Assembly (NCBI GenBank): GCA_033297075.1
Contig: MU858062.1
Coordinates: 360,963-424,962 of the forward strand
Reading direction: 5' to 3'
DNA from: Rhypophila decipiens
Taxonomy: Eukaryota; Ascomycota; Sordariomycetes; Sordariales; Naviculisporaceae
DNA length: 64,000 nucleotides
The notes below the pieces were generated by a model. It did not search any database and was not told where the DNA came from. It worked only from the letters and a program-made list of their open reading frames with translations. Position 1 is the first letter of the stretch; the number at the start of each line of letters is the position of its first letter. Of this stretch, positions 44,703-56,680 are shown one piece after another. The translations under genes and the position numbers were made by a program.

Positions 44703-46979
44703 TGCGACTGATTGAGGAGATCCGGAGATATTACGAGCGTCGGGGATATTTGAATGGGTGCGAGGGCTTGAGAGGACGCAAAGAAGTGAATATCCTGCGC
44801 CTTTTTGTCGGTGGTGGTGGTGATGGTTGTTGAAGAAAAAAATATTCGGGACTCGGGATTGGTTAGGCTAGAATTTCAGGCCCAAAATGTGTGCCCTGAG
44901 CGAACTTAGGGCTGGCAGAAAGTTGGTGGGGCAGGTGGTTCCGTATGTGGGGCCGCGCTGGATCGGCCTTGGCACTCCGGTTCTTCGGCTCCAGCAGTCC
45001 GGGAGGCCGTATGAGGCATCACCAATGGCCGGAGATGTGAAGACGAAAGTTTGTCACTTGGGCGATGCTCATATTTCATATCTGCGTATGAAACATAACG
45101 ATTTGACTATACACGTACGCCAGATCCGTCAAGCAACTTTTCCACTCATGTGCTCACTGGAGCCATACAAACTCACTGTCCTATCCGTGTGTCCGTCCAA
45201 CTTTGGTCAGCAAATGCGAGTTCAAGCCATTACTTGATGGAATTCTAAGCAGCATGTGAAATATTACGTGGATATCTCTCTGTCGATGGAGTCGTCCGCA
45301 TGTCAGCAACAACTGCCATTGGGGCCATCGAATGTGTCAACTTATCCCATCTACACTAGATTTCCGCTTAGTATTCCTGTTTGCCATTCTCTCATACCAG
45401 ACATATTCAGCCTTACCCTTTGCCTTTCTGGGCTTCCAGAACACCTATGCTTGGCGCAATCTGTGTTGTATGCAGTGGAGATGTGATATGTAACCGGATG
45501 CTCGAGACTCGTCTCCGTCACTTCTTCACTGCTGATCGATCGTCGCGAACCCAAGATCGCCGAGATTCTAGCGTCCCTTGGCTACCGGCCGTGCCGGCAA
45601 AAACATGCTGTTTTAACACGTGCAAAAGGATATTCAACACATCAACTGCTCTGAAGCACATCATGATGATCTCGCGGACTACCAAGAGTCTGGTACTTTT
45701 GCGCCACATCACCCCGCCACGAGTTGACGAAAAGGGTGATGTCATGCGAGGCTTATGGTGGCTGTACCGAGGTGGTGTCGGGTGGCCCACAACGGGTCGT
45801 CAACGTTCTTGGTCCCTTGACGACGTCACCCACACCGCTAGAGTTCTGATGGAGGGAGCTATGACCCCAACGTCTGTCAAACCGATTCAAACGAAAAGGG
45901 CTTTCCATTCGAAAGAAAATAGAAGCTTGTTTGATATTCTAAAGTCTGCCTTGTTTTGCCTTGTTTTATCAATACGCACCTCAAGTATTCGCGTCCCTTG
46001 GCTAGTTGTATAGGTACCAGGATCGGGAACATTTGGAGACTCAGCAGAGCTTCACAGCCTGCCTTTTCTAGACGTTGGTGGTGATGGTACAATGGAATTA
46101 GACCGAAATTGCCTACGGATGCTTACTCGGCCTGTTGTTCAAGAGTCCGTAGTGAAATGCGCACGACAGTTATGTGCAATACAGTAATACACTTCATATG
46201 GCCTGCGGATAAGGCAAGCCGCCAGTTCGCCAAGGTAGGAGGGTCGCCTGACAATTAGCGTGATGTCTTGTGAGTGGCTCGCCGACCTTGACGCAAGCAG
46301 AACCGCAAGTGGCCGGCCTCCCCGCCACTGCATATCTCCTCCGAAATCAAGGTGTAAATTGGGTGTGGCTCTTGGGGAAAATGTACTTCTACGCTGACAA
46401 TGAGGGAGCCGGTACACGTGGAGAGAGGCTGTGGTGAGAACACCACCGGATTTGGACGGGTCCGACGGCAGAAAGTATGACGCACTTGCTGTCCCCCAAG
46501 CGTCTTGCTTCGCGTCAACAACATGCTGAACCTTGAACCTTGGTATTTGCCCGCTTGCATAAACGCCTGCCCCTTCTATCCGTATTGTTCGATAGCTCAT
46601 GACCAAAAAAAAATGGAAAGACGGCAACAAAGCAGCCGTTCTTGCAGACTATAGAAGCAGACCTGCTTGGCAGCGAAAAAAACGGAAAGAAGGCACAACG
46701 CCTGGAGACCATTTTATCATACGAGTACCCGTATCACTCAAGTTTTTTTTACCATAAACCGGGTGGCGGGTTCCCCCCACATTAGATCTTGGCCCGCTCA
46801 GTGCAAATCTACATATAATACCCACCGTTCCCGCTCCGGATTTCTAGGACTCTCTTGCAAACCAACTTCTACAATCCAGATCCAGAACAAAGCACGAGTA
46901 CCATCTTATCTCACACCCGAGACCTCACGAATTAAACAACACTCGATTTTATTCAAGTCACACATCACAAATCGCCAAT
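44703..46979. other. Divergent spacer, about 2.3 kb
   Basis: It lies between eL22 (-) and pmp3 (+). Frames such as 45381-46013 plus lack motifs. A 14-base sequence, GCGTCCCTTGGCTA, occurs twice (about 45570 and 45990). The last 200 bases are C/A-rich leader sequence of pmp3. Confidence 0.55.
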
Positions 46980-47378
46980 ATGGCTTTCACCGCTAGGTAT
47001 GTTTTCCCGGACAGAACAGGATCGCAAGCTGAGCAATCGCGGCCCATGGGACTCTTTACCGAGGCTTCCGGGTCATGATGCGAATAGCTCGTCCTGCTTT
47101 CCAGCTCCACGACTTCGATACCCTCCACATTTACTAACATGACCATAATCTAGCGACATTTGCAAGATCATCATTGCGATCCTCCTCCCACCTCTCGGAG
47201 TCTTCTTCGAGCGTGGTTGCGGCGCAGACCTCTGCATCAATATCCTCCTCACAATTCTCGGTGTATGTTTTCCTCGTCCTCTGCTCAGTCATGCAGACAG
47301 ACCAAAACTAACCTTACTCCTACCTTGCAGTACATTCCCGGCATCGTACACGCCCTCTACATCATTCTTAAGTATTAA
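46980..47378 (+). CDS. pmp3: Plasma-membrane proteolipid 3 (UPF0057)
   Basis: Three exons, 46980-46996 (17 nt), 47154-47262 and 47331-47378, encode 57 residues; introns are 157 and 68 nt, both with GTATGT donors. The product has two transmembrane helices: SDICKIIIAILLPPLGVFFE, the conserved RGCGADLCINILLTILGYIP loop and second helix, then HALYIILKY. This is the Pmp3/RCI2 family of small hydrophobic plasma-membrane proteins linked to membrane potential, cation tolerance and lipid-composition sensing. All family positions are intact, so it should be functional. A T/C-rich region follows the stop. Confidence 0.96.
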
Positions 47379-48433
47379 TGCGGGGACCGAGAACGACGGA
47401 TTCGGGATCCAATTGCCGCCAATGATCCGATGAGTGGAAAATAACGAACAACGGCCGACGCAAAAACGGCTCGAAACGATAAACACCACCAAGTGTACGA
47501 TTACGTCATAGGCGCTGGGCCCGACTGCACAAGTCCCCTTCGTTTCACGAGCGATCTGCCACCAAAGTTTAGCCGAACAAACAACACAGCCCATCCGTCG
47601 TCATGACTATTTCAGGAAGAGGCGAGCCATCATTACGTTGATTTGGCGTTTGATTAATGAGGAGGCCGTGAGGGAAAAGGAAGGATTATGATTATGTCGT
47701 TTGACGAGTCTCCTTGGGTCTTTTTTGCTTTTTTTCCGGCTGGGTTTTCATATCTCTCTTTTGCTCATCATTACCTGACTCGAGAGTTCTGCTTTTTTTC
47801 TGCGACCTCGGGCAGCATTCCATTCCTTTTGGCTTCGTGATGGCTTTACGGTGTCGGTTTGGACACCATGGGTGCGTCTTGGGTTTGCTTCACGACTATG
47901 AGCTTAATCATAAACGATACCCTTTTATCATATGTTGAGCTTAGCTAGCTGGATATAATGAAAATAGTGCGTGAAACAGTCTCGCCTGTCAGGGGTTGGT
48001 ATACAATGTTCACTTGTGAGAAAAATGCCTGGCTGGCCAGAATAAATGCCTTGACTGGGCTAGAAAGTAATAATGCCGGTTTATTAAACCCCTAACGTAT
48101 ACTTCCATATGAGCGATGAGGATTGGTGGCATGATACCTGTCCTGGTTACGTCCCTCATAATCACGGCAGGCAGATTACTAGTATTTCTGCAATTGACAG
48201 AGAATGTACTACCGCTTACCTTTAGGGGGTTAATATTGAGGCACCACTACTCTCATATACAGGCAACCAGTCTTCTTACCCACAGGCACCACTCGTATAG
48301 ATAGAGACCTTGACGGGCAAGAATAAATGCCCGGATGTATCATGCTGGTAACGCTGGATTTTACTGTCTGGGTATGTTGGTCTACAAAGATGCCCGAGCG
48401 AAACTTGTCGCACAGCAAGATTCGACAGCATGG
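47379..48433. other. Convergent 3' spacer carrying element copy B
   Basis: It lies between pmp3 (+) and the Ygr210-type GTPase gene (-). The left half is T/C-rich 3' flank. The right half includes the diverged element copy B. Confidence 0.6.
48025..48333. mobile_element. Short TIR element, diverged copy B
   Basis: One terminus is clear at 48222-48270: TTAGGGGGTTAATATTGAGG followed by CACCACTACTCTCATATACA, matching the ends of copies A and C. Inverted internal units, ATAAATGCC next to CCTTGAC, occur at about 48029-48062 and 48306-48332. The other terminus is not recognisable, so this copy is rearranged or decayed. Confidence 0.6.
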
Positions 48434-50038
48434 CTATGCTCGCCCAACCTTGAACGATAATATCTGCCAAAAGTGTTAGCAATCAACAAGAATTAAAAAT
48501 TCGGGACACAAACAACCTACATCGTTCTTGCCCACCGAGACAATCTGGTCCTCAGCGACTCGGATATTCCCGACGCCCTCGATATACGCAATCGGCGCAT
48601 CGCCCATAATCTTCTTGCCCACATCCGCTACCGTAGAATTCTTTTTCACCAGCACACAATCCCGAAACACTGCCTTGGAGTCCGTAGCACCCGACCCAAA
48701 CGTCGTGGTATTCCGTACAGGAAACACCGGCACGAGTCCTAATATCTCGGCGGCCTTGGTAAGGACTTGATTCACCCCCGTCGAGCCGAACCGATAAAGA
48801 ACCATATCCTTGAGGTTCTCTATCCGGTTCTTGTTCTTCTCGTCGAGTTCTTTTAAGCCGCCGCCGTCGGGGTCGCCGTCGGCTATGAGGTCTTCTCGCG
48901 TGTCGACGAATTCGCTTCCCTCTGTGTACCGGACGTAGCCTTGTTTTGCCATTTTGCGGAGGAAGATTTCTGAGATGGCGGAGCAGAGGACTATGCTGTT
49001 GGGATCTTGCATTTTGGCGATTTTGGCTATGTTCTTGTCTGCGTCGGGGTGGTCGATTTTGTTGAGGGCTATGACGGTTGGGAATTTTTCGTCTGTGAAG
49101 GCGTTTACTACGCGGTCGATTGTCTCGTCTTTTTTTCCCAAGGTTAGGAACTTTGTTGGGAGATATATGAGAGGTGAAAATAGGGATGGAACATACCACT
49201 CCAATCTTCGAGGGGTTCTTTGAGGCCCAACTTGTCGAGGGTACGCGCTACCACGGCAGCTGTACTCCCGTAACCACTGAACTGGTTCTGGAGGGTTTCC
49301 ACGGCCGTAGCCTTGACGGCGATGTGCCTCCTCTTGATCGAGCCCCATTTTGTCATTAGGTTTCCTCTTATCCATGCTACGATTTCCGAGCGTAACCAGG
49401 CGATATCGACGGATGGGTCGTACCCTCGTGTCACTTTGCCTTCGGCGTCTGTGGTACCCGAGACGTCGACGACATGTATGAGCGCATCGGCGTGACGGAG
49501 ATCATCCAGGAACTTGTTACCCAGGCCTTTGCCCTCGTGCGCGCCGGGGACTAGCCCGGCCACGTCTAGCAGCTCGATGGGTACGCTCCGCCGGCCGTTG
49601 ACGCAGGATCCGTAGTTGGGTTTGCACTTGTCCGAGAGCCCATAACGGGCGCAGGCGCAGTCTATTTGGAGGTAGCCGATCGCGCGCTGGGGGTCGATGG
49701 TTGTGAATCTGAGTGGTATTGGATGTCATATATCAGCGCCTGCCCTTTATCCAGTCTAGCTGTGAGTATGGGAAGGATGTAGTTGCTTGCGCCTGGCGCA
49801 TTCCAGCTCGGATGGGGAGTTGCCTACGGAAAGTTTCCTGTGCAGGAGGAGGAGCCGTATCAGCAGCTTGGTGTGTGGTTTCAACCGACCCTTTTCGTCG
49901 GTAAGACGGCAGATGGAAGGAGTAGGAGAACAAGAGCTACCCACCAACTTTGGACGTCGCATCGGTCAACGAGTTGAGAGTGCTGGACTTGCCGGCACTC
50001 GGCTTGCCTACGAGGCCAATTAAAGGATCGCGAGGCAT
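48434..50038 (-). CDS. Obg-class GTPase, Ygr210 type
   Basis: Five exons, 50038-49945, 49837-49828 (10 nt), 49708-49197, 49128-48521 and 48463-48434, give 417 residues; introns are 107, 119, 68 and 57 nt. The Walker A/G1 motif GKPSAGKSS lies at residues 11-19. The microexon completes the switch sequence [14 protein letters not shown], which is otherwise missing. G3 is [21 protein letters not shown]4 is [11 protein letters not shown], and a TGS-like C-terminal domain ([20 protein letters not shown]) ends [17 protein letters not shown]. This matches the eukaryotic and archaeal Obg subfamily represented by yeast Ygr210c, presumed ribosome-associated GTPases of poorly defined role. The last exon gives the family C-terminus; reading through its donor would give an unrelated tail. 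Confidence 0.92.
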
Positions 50039-50760
50039 TTCCGGGATTGCAACGTTGGCTTGGAATATGGGCGACGAAAGGTGCTTGGGGATGGTATCAG
50101 ACCTTTCCTGTTGCCCGTCGCGAGGATGTGCAGTGAGAAAGTGAGAGGCGGTCGAAAATATCTACCCCACTGATAATTTGATAGACATGGCGGGGTCAAG
50201 TTTACTGTATCGCCAAATGCAACGAGTTGATGCGAGGCGGGGCTCTTTCTTTCCATGAAACTCAAATGTTAGGGAAAGTGACACAAGGTATTTACACAGT
50301 CATTATGGGTGGGATATCTCTCTAGAACATGGAACTGAAATTTGAATAGCTCCTCTCTCTGACATATTTGATGTCCTACGGCCAAACAGAGTCCAATATC
50401 ATACCCAAGCAAGCCAACTAGGTCGTAAACCGGGGACGACGGACGTAACCAAAGATATGGATACGGAGCAACAAGCAAGCTTTTTAACCTTCAAAAGATG
50501 GAAGGGCCCATAAAGCTTTTTTTGACAACCTCTGTTGCAGCTTCTACATATGCTGCTTCTGTTCAATTTCGAGCAGTATGTACACTGGTAATTCTCGGAC
50601 GTGACTTCCCCTTGGACCTTTGTCGTCACGTCAGATGTCAATACAATAAATACAAGCTCCAACAAGCTCGGGCGATTCTCGACCTCAACACCAGCACATG
50701 ACTTCTATCCTTCACCCATTATTCCACATTCTTCAACCTCACTTACCGTTCATATCTACA
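50039..50760. other. Divergent promoter region of the GTPase and SET genes
   Basis: A 722-bp spacer between two divergently transcribed genes, with no open frame of note. An in-frame ATG 21 codons upstream of the SET gene start (50698) is included in it. Confidence 0.6.
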
Positions 50761-52508
50761 ATGAATACTCCACATCTTCCGATCGAACAATTACAAGCAT
50801 GGGCACTGCTCAACAGCATCTCATTCGCCGGAACCAATGTGCAGAGAATTCCCCAGACCAGTAAAGGCTTCGGCCTAATCAGCAATAAAGACCGCTGCGG
50901 CCCGGCGACGGCAGACGACGAGTCCTCCAGAACATTGCTCACCGTTCCCCATGACCTGGTCTTGAATCCTGCGGCTGTCAAGGAGTACGCCAAAGAGGAC
51001 CAAAGATTCCGCGACCTCCTTGTTGCTGTTCTTCCCAATGTGAGTGATTCGGCTCAAGAACTGGATCATCTGATCATACACGTGGGTGTAAAAATGGGAT
51101 GTGGAAATCCTACTGTCAGTATTCTGAATAGATGCTGAAAAGACCCTCGACGGCCCTTATCAGGTTGTTAGGAAGAAAGTGATCAACACCTTAAAAGACT
51201 AGCAGAGGCTATGATCTTCACATCCCATTTTTATACCCACGTATCATATCCAATTCTGACCGCAAGTTACAGAAACCGAGATGGACGGTTTTGCTGTTTC
51301 TCCTGGTCCAAACAGCACTGGCCAGGAGGGGGGATTCTTCTGCATTCGGAGTGTCGAACCCGTGGGGACAGTACATCAAGTTCTTGCCGAAGCAATCCGA
51401 CCTTCTTGTCCCTACACTCTGGAACGAAAGTGAGAGAGACCTTTTGAAGGGGACGTCTCTGGAATCAGCCCTGGAGGCCAAGATTAGGACCCTGCGCCGC
51501 GAGTTTGACAAAGTCCGCGAGGTTTCGTCCGGCATTCCCTGCTGGGACGAGCTTCTGTGGGAACACGAGATGGTGGAATTTCGGGACTGGATCTTCCTAG
51601 ATGCCGTCTACCGCTCACGAGCTCTTGGGCTGCCTCGATCAGGAGAGTCAATGGTCCCTTGCCTTGACATGGTCAACCATGCGGAGCCCGCCAATGCATA
51701 CTACGATGAGAACGGCCAAGACGAGGTGGTACTTCAACAGTTTACGGGTGTTGACATCTGTGAAGGCGAAGAGGTGACGATAAACTACGGAGCGGATAAG
51801 TCCGCTGCGGAAATGCTTTATACCTATGGTTTTCTGGACACTTCATGTTTGCCCCCGAAAGAGACCTTCGATTTTCCTTTGGACCTGGCTTTCTTTGAAT
51901 GTCCTCTCACTAGGGCGAAGCTGGCTGTCTTCGGAGAGCAGCAGCCAAAGATTCATTTGGAATATGACAGACACGCGGGAGAAATCACCCCTGATCTCGT
52001 CCACTGGGAATGTCCCTTTGCGTATCTGATGTGCCTTAACGAGGAGGACGGCCTGAAGTTTGTGACCCTGCAGGAAACTGACGGAAAAAGAGAACTGCGT
52101 GTCCAGTTCCAAGGGGAGGATGTTACGGAGAGGGCAAAAGATTTCAAGACGTTGATTCTGGACCATGACCACAGACAGATATTCAAATATAGGGTGGTTA
52201 TGGCCGTCGAACACTCTCTATCGGTGGAATTAGAGAAGGTTAACGCTCGGAAACAGTCATGGTCGCATGGCCCGGCTCCCGGCGTCAGACTCGAATGTTT
52301 CAATTCGGCACGTGTCCTTACAGAGATGCAACGGCAGATATTGGAAGCAGTGCGGGAAAAGCTGGAGGCAGAAGTGAGTAATCAGTGTTCTTGATACGCT
52401 TAAACTTTTTGGAAGTCAACTAACCCATCGCAGGCGATGGAATTGGGGAATGACCATGCTGTGAGAAAACTTCTGGAAGAGCTGCAAGGGGCTGATGAAT
52501 CCGAATAG
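50761..52508 (+). CDS. SET-domain protein, ribosomal/Rubisco-LSMT-like lysine methyltransferase
   Basis: Exons 50761-51039, 51273-52373 and 52434-52508 encode 484 residues; introns are 233 nt (GTGAGT; it contains an inverted-repeat element) and 60 nt (GTGAGT). N-terminal landmarks are LPIEQLQAWALLNSISFAGT and GFGLIS, the beginning of a split SET domain; the iSET insert covers about residues 130-215. The catalytic part follows: SMVPCLDMVNHAEPANAYY near 220-235, with the conserved Asn-His that contacts S-adenosylmethionine, then EGEEVTINYGADKSAAEMLY near 255-275. The C-terminal half is the helical substrate-binding region of Rkm/SETD6-type enzymes, which methylate lysines mostly of non-histone proteins such as ribosomal proteins. 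The substrate is unknown. An in-frame ATG at 50698 would add 21 residues, but the family begins near the chosen Met. Confidence 0.88.
51076..51244. mobile_element. Intronic inverted-repeat element
   Basis: Inside the first intron of the SET gene, 28-base arms at 51082-51109 and 51213-51240 are inverted copies with 25 of 28 matching (core TAAAAATGGGATGTG), around a 103-base unique centre. The arms may extend outward to 51076 and 51244 with a two-base gap. It accounts for much of this intron's unusual length. It is either a small non-autonomous DNA element or an RNA hairpin former; its arms differ from those of the three TIR copies. Confidence 0.75.
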
Positions 52509-52524
52509 CGCAACACAAAAAACG

Positions 52525-52798
52525 TGGGGCCCCCAATACAAGCGTATTATAGTTTCTATAAAAGTAGCGAATTAATAAAGGCATCAGTCCAATTTGACTT
52601 TTTAGCCTAGAGGCATATATTTCCAGCCCAGAGGCATTTATTCGAGCCAGTCAAGGCCTCTATTCCAGCCAGTCAAGGTATTTATTCGAGCCAGTCAATG
52701 CCTCTATTCTCGTCAGTCAAGGCATATATTATATTTAGTAAAAGAATTTGAATGGTTCCTGTATATAAGAGTAGTGGTGCTTGTTTATCAGGGCCCTA
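52525..52798. mobile_element. Short TIR element (MITE-like), copy C
   Basis: It begins 17 bases after the SET gene stop. The ends are inverted: ACGTGGGGCCCCCAATACAA at the left, and the right end read on the other strand gives ACGTAGGGCCCTGATAAACA. The interior holds four or five tandem units of about 22 bases of the type GCCTCTATTCCAGCCAGTCA, alternating with GTATTTATTCGAGCCAGTCA. The subterminal TATACAGG and CACCACTACTCT blocks are shared with copies A and B. It is non-coding and probably provides part of the SET gene's 3' UTR. Confidence 0.78.
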
Positions 52799-55700
52799 CG
52801 TTATATCCTGCCATGTTTCACACTTCGAGTCGTTCTCTTTCATTTCCTCTCTTCCCTAAGGTACTTGCCTGCCTACTTACCTTGATGTATATGCACAGCT
52901 GGGTCGAGAAAGGGGGGTACGAATATACTTACGTAGCAGTTCCCATGGAACCATTGATGATATACGTATGAGGTCTGGGTTTTCTCGACTACCTATCTGA
53001 GAAGACCGCATATACATCTTGAGGGAGAAGCTTATGCAGCCAACCATAGAGAGCTGAGCTTGAATGTGCAAGTAATTCCTACAAGGTCTATAATTCTGTT
53101 GCATGTTTACATCTACCTGTTTGACATATCACTCGTCGGAGCTGGTTGACCAGTCAAGCAAGAGCAGCAAGGCAAGAGAAGAGGTACCTACCGACCCAGC
53201 TACCGTACCAAGGTCTTTTATACAGATCCTTCGCCACCACCACCATCATCATCACCAGGTTAGATCAAAAGCCAAGAATGTCCCCCTCGCCTCCGCCTCG
53301 ATGAACATCCAAGCTGAAAGACAATGTCACGAGGACATCGACATGAGATCGTTGCGGTGAAGCGAAGTAAACGTCTGCAACCAGTCCATCGGATCGGATG
53401 CTAACAACGGTATTTGTATGGATGGATGGACGCCGAGAATAGTGTACCTACATGTACATACCTACACCACATACACTCCACGTGGTAGAATCTGCAAGGT
53501 GTCGGAGGGAGCTCAAATAAGTACAACTACAAGAGAGTGTACATTGCATATGTACTGTAGGCTGGATACAGTAAGTAAGTGAGAGGTACGTACCCTACCA
53601 CGGGGATTTCCCGCCTCTTTCTTCCGTTGCCATGTTCGCTTGTCCAACATTTTGGTTTTATTCTCATGAAACATCTCGACCTACCTAGAGCAAACCCATA
53701 TTTCATATAAAAAAGAATGAGCCGCGTTGATATATCCAACGTATAATAGCAAAAAGAACTACGTACCTATTAGAGTAGTTGGATTTTGCCGGAATTGATT
53801 GTTTTCTATCCGCCTATCTCCGACTCGCAACAACTCAATCAAGTTTCTGTCTGTGCCTGGAGACGATAGGCGACGAACGATTTGCTGAAATAGATTGAAC
53901 AAACATGAGTACCTACGTACCTCACCTGAAAAAAAATACAACAGACCTTGTCCTTGCCGTGGAGAGCAGCCGCAGCCGCCAAAATAGTACACTCCTGCTA
54001 AAGTGCGGGGAAGAAAAGAAATCGCGAGCAAAAAAAGGAGACATTGTTCGAGATTCTGTGAAATTGAGAAGTTTACGGGGTACATGGACCAGCCAGTCCA
54101 GCGAGATGCTTGTTTGAGATCTTGATTAGTCTATTCATATGCAGGTTCGTGAAGAACCGGAATGGCTTCTCTGTGGTCTCTGTGGGTGTGTGTATATTTG
54201 ATAAGCGGGCAATAAGAAGATTGCGTCGTGAATGTACACTTGTACATCATACATATCTACAGCAGATCGGGAAGCCTTGCGCTACTGCTAGTGACATGCT
54301 CATGGATCGGGAAGAGCAGATTATTTGCGAGCTAGTCTGTGAGTAGTCGAAACAGACGAGCAAAACTAAGGAAGATCGTGAAAAGGAATTGTGATTGGGG
54401 ACTGTACTCGGTGATGGTGGTGATGGGGAAGTACACATCGTATGATGTGAGGAATCGGTATTGGATGCAAGTGGAAGAAGTGGGCTTATTTATGGAACTT
54501 TCTGGTTTGGGGTTGGAAGTGCGAGGGTGAACCTTGGGCTTGGAAAGATGAAAAGAAAAATGAAACAAAAGTGCCATTGCTGGCAGCAAACAGTTTGCCG
54601 GTTGCCTGTCTGTCCTGCTTTATCGCGAGGAAGATGAAGGAGAGATGTTAAACGGCGAGCTATGATAAATGGACGTTTGATGTTGCAATGCCAGGCCTGG
54701 CCATACCGGTATAGGTACGGTGTGTTCCTTCTTTTGACGCTAGGGGATATGCCCAGAAAGAACGTTTGATGCGGTCACGTGAAGGTAATTCCATGTTGAG
54801 GTTGTGAGATGACGATGGAGCAGAGAACCAGTTCGAATCATTGGTTCCAGAAGACGACGGCCTTGGTGATCTTGGTGATAAAGGGGGAGAAAATCATCAA
54901 GCCCCTCGTGCCCCTCAACAACAAGCCCTCCGACCGCCTTCCCTGCTCGGCAGATGGGCCCTCATCTCTCCGCCATCTCCACATCCCGGTACCTTGGTGT
55001 TCCGTACACGGGGGCAATACCGTGAGAGAGTGTGGTGCTCGCGTTCCGACGTTTTTGATCTCTCATTTAATCAGGCCGGTCAAGTCTGGTCTTGCCGGCG
55101 ACCTGCTGTTACAGACGATTTTCTCTGAGGGCCGAAAAAGTATCAGCCATTCGCCGTTCCAATACCACACTAGGACATATCTGACAAGTCTCGGCATGAA
55201 GTCATTAGGTCGTTCCGAGCCAAAGATGGATTGTTCGGCCGGTCCGGCTTCTTCAGGTATCGTCACTCATCGACCACGAACCGCCGTCAGCAATTCATCT
55301 TTGACCGTCGTCGTCGTCCAATATGAGTTGAGAATGGCCTCTGCAGGCCATCATCACGTCAAAATCTGGTCTTAGTGTTGTCATTGCAGCTTGGGATGAA
55401 CTGATAACCTGGCATTTGGAACATTTCTAGATGGATGATGAATGCCAATGGGATGTCGTCGGTATCGACCTCCCACGTGGACGAGACAGGTCGACTGCAT
55501 TGAGGCGCTCGCAGGTGGCACCATGGCGTTCCTCTCGCCCTCTTTTGTGGTTGGTACAGTACAAGAGCAGGATTGTTGCAACACTCGACGCCCCAGAATT
55601 TGCTTGCGATTGACAGATTGCCGTCGCTCGAATCCTTTTGGGAAATGGATCTAGAGACGATCGGGATGGGGCAAATTCCCCAGGTCCCCTTTTCCTTGTT

Positions 55701-56680
55701 TACTGCATGGCAGAGACTGGCAGACTCCGGATGGTGCACTTGGCTAGGGGCTTGGTGAGGTGAGGTTCAGTGAGGCCGACAAGTCGTTGGGACAGATCCC
55801 TGTTCTCCCCAGATTCTGCTCGTTGATAACCCATTTTCATTGGAGTCGGCTTGCGACGAGAAGCAGCAGGGGGTCCCCAGACAATACCGTACCCTGTCCT
55901 GCCCGACCGTCCAATCAGCCGTGGCCTCGACTTGTCTTACCCATCCTGGCCACCTTCTCCAGAATGTCTTACCGGCCACTGTTCCCCATTGTCGTCGCCC
56001 ATGGTGCAGTTCTTGACCGGTGGTTTCCTCTTTTCTCCGCAAAATGGAAGGGCAGGCACCATGGAGAACCCATGGAGGCTTGATGGGGCATTTGGGGAGA
56101 GAGTCACTTGTCACTCTCCACCTGCCCACCAATACCACCCCATTGCAACCCAGCGTATCCGTATGTTGGAAGGCGCTTTCCCTCATTTTCCATGCTGCTG
56201 CTTATTAGGGTCGTCCGGAGTGAGTGAAAGGTGTGATCCCCCCAACACTCCAATTCATCCTTAAATCCCGCTGCCCCGCCCACCTCGACCTTGCCGTGCA
56301 CATCCAATCCGACTGCTTTTTCTCTCCTTTTCACTCCTTCACCTTCTCTACCAAGAAGCCAACCTCACACATCTGTTTCTCTTGCCTCCAAGTTCCTGTC
56401 CATGGTTGAGAGCGATAGTGTTCAGCGACCTAGTTGTGAGAGAGCCTGTGTGGCCCTGTGTCTCCATATCCCTACCCCCTTTACGCGACACGGGTAATAC
56501 GGGAATTTAACCACCACGCACGGATACATTGATACATCGACAGCTGTCGATTCCCACGACTACTTGTGTGCAATTCTGCTTCTGCTCGCTTGGAGCTGGG
56601 TGAAACGGCTTCGATAATACGACTTTGAACAACGTTCATTTTTCTTTCGACCGTGGCAAATCTGCGAAAGAGCCGGCACG
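52799..56680. other. Gene-sparse region upstream of facB, about 3.9 kb
   Basis: There is no convincing coding region on either strand. 53400-53960 is rich in TACCTAC, GTACGTAC and CTACATGTACATAC words. From about 54800 on, the composition becomes G/C-richer with several open frames of 60-190 codons, none with motifs; these are probably a long promoter and 5' leader of the regulator gene. Several upstream ATGs (for example 56403) precede the facB start. Confidence 0.55.

Noticed and set aside
54820..54850. CAGTTCGAATC, resembling a tRNA T-loop
   Set aside because: The flanking bases do not form a T-stem and there is no upstream D-arm or anticodon arm at tRNA spacing.
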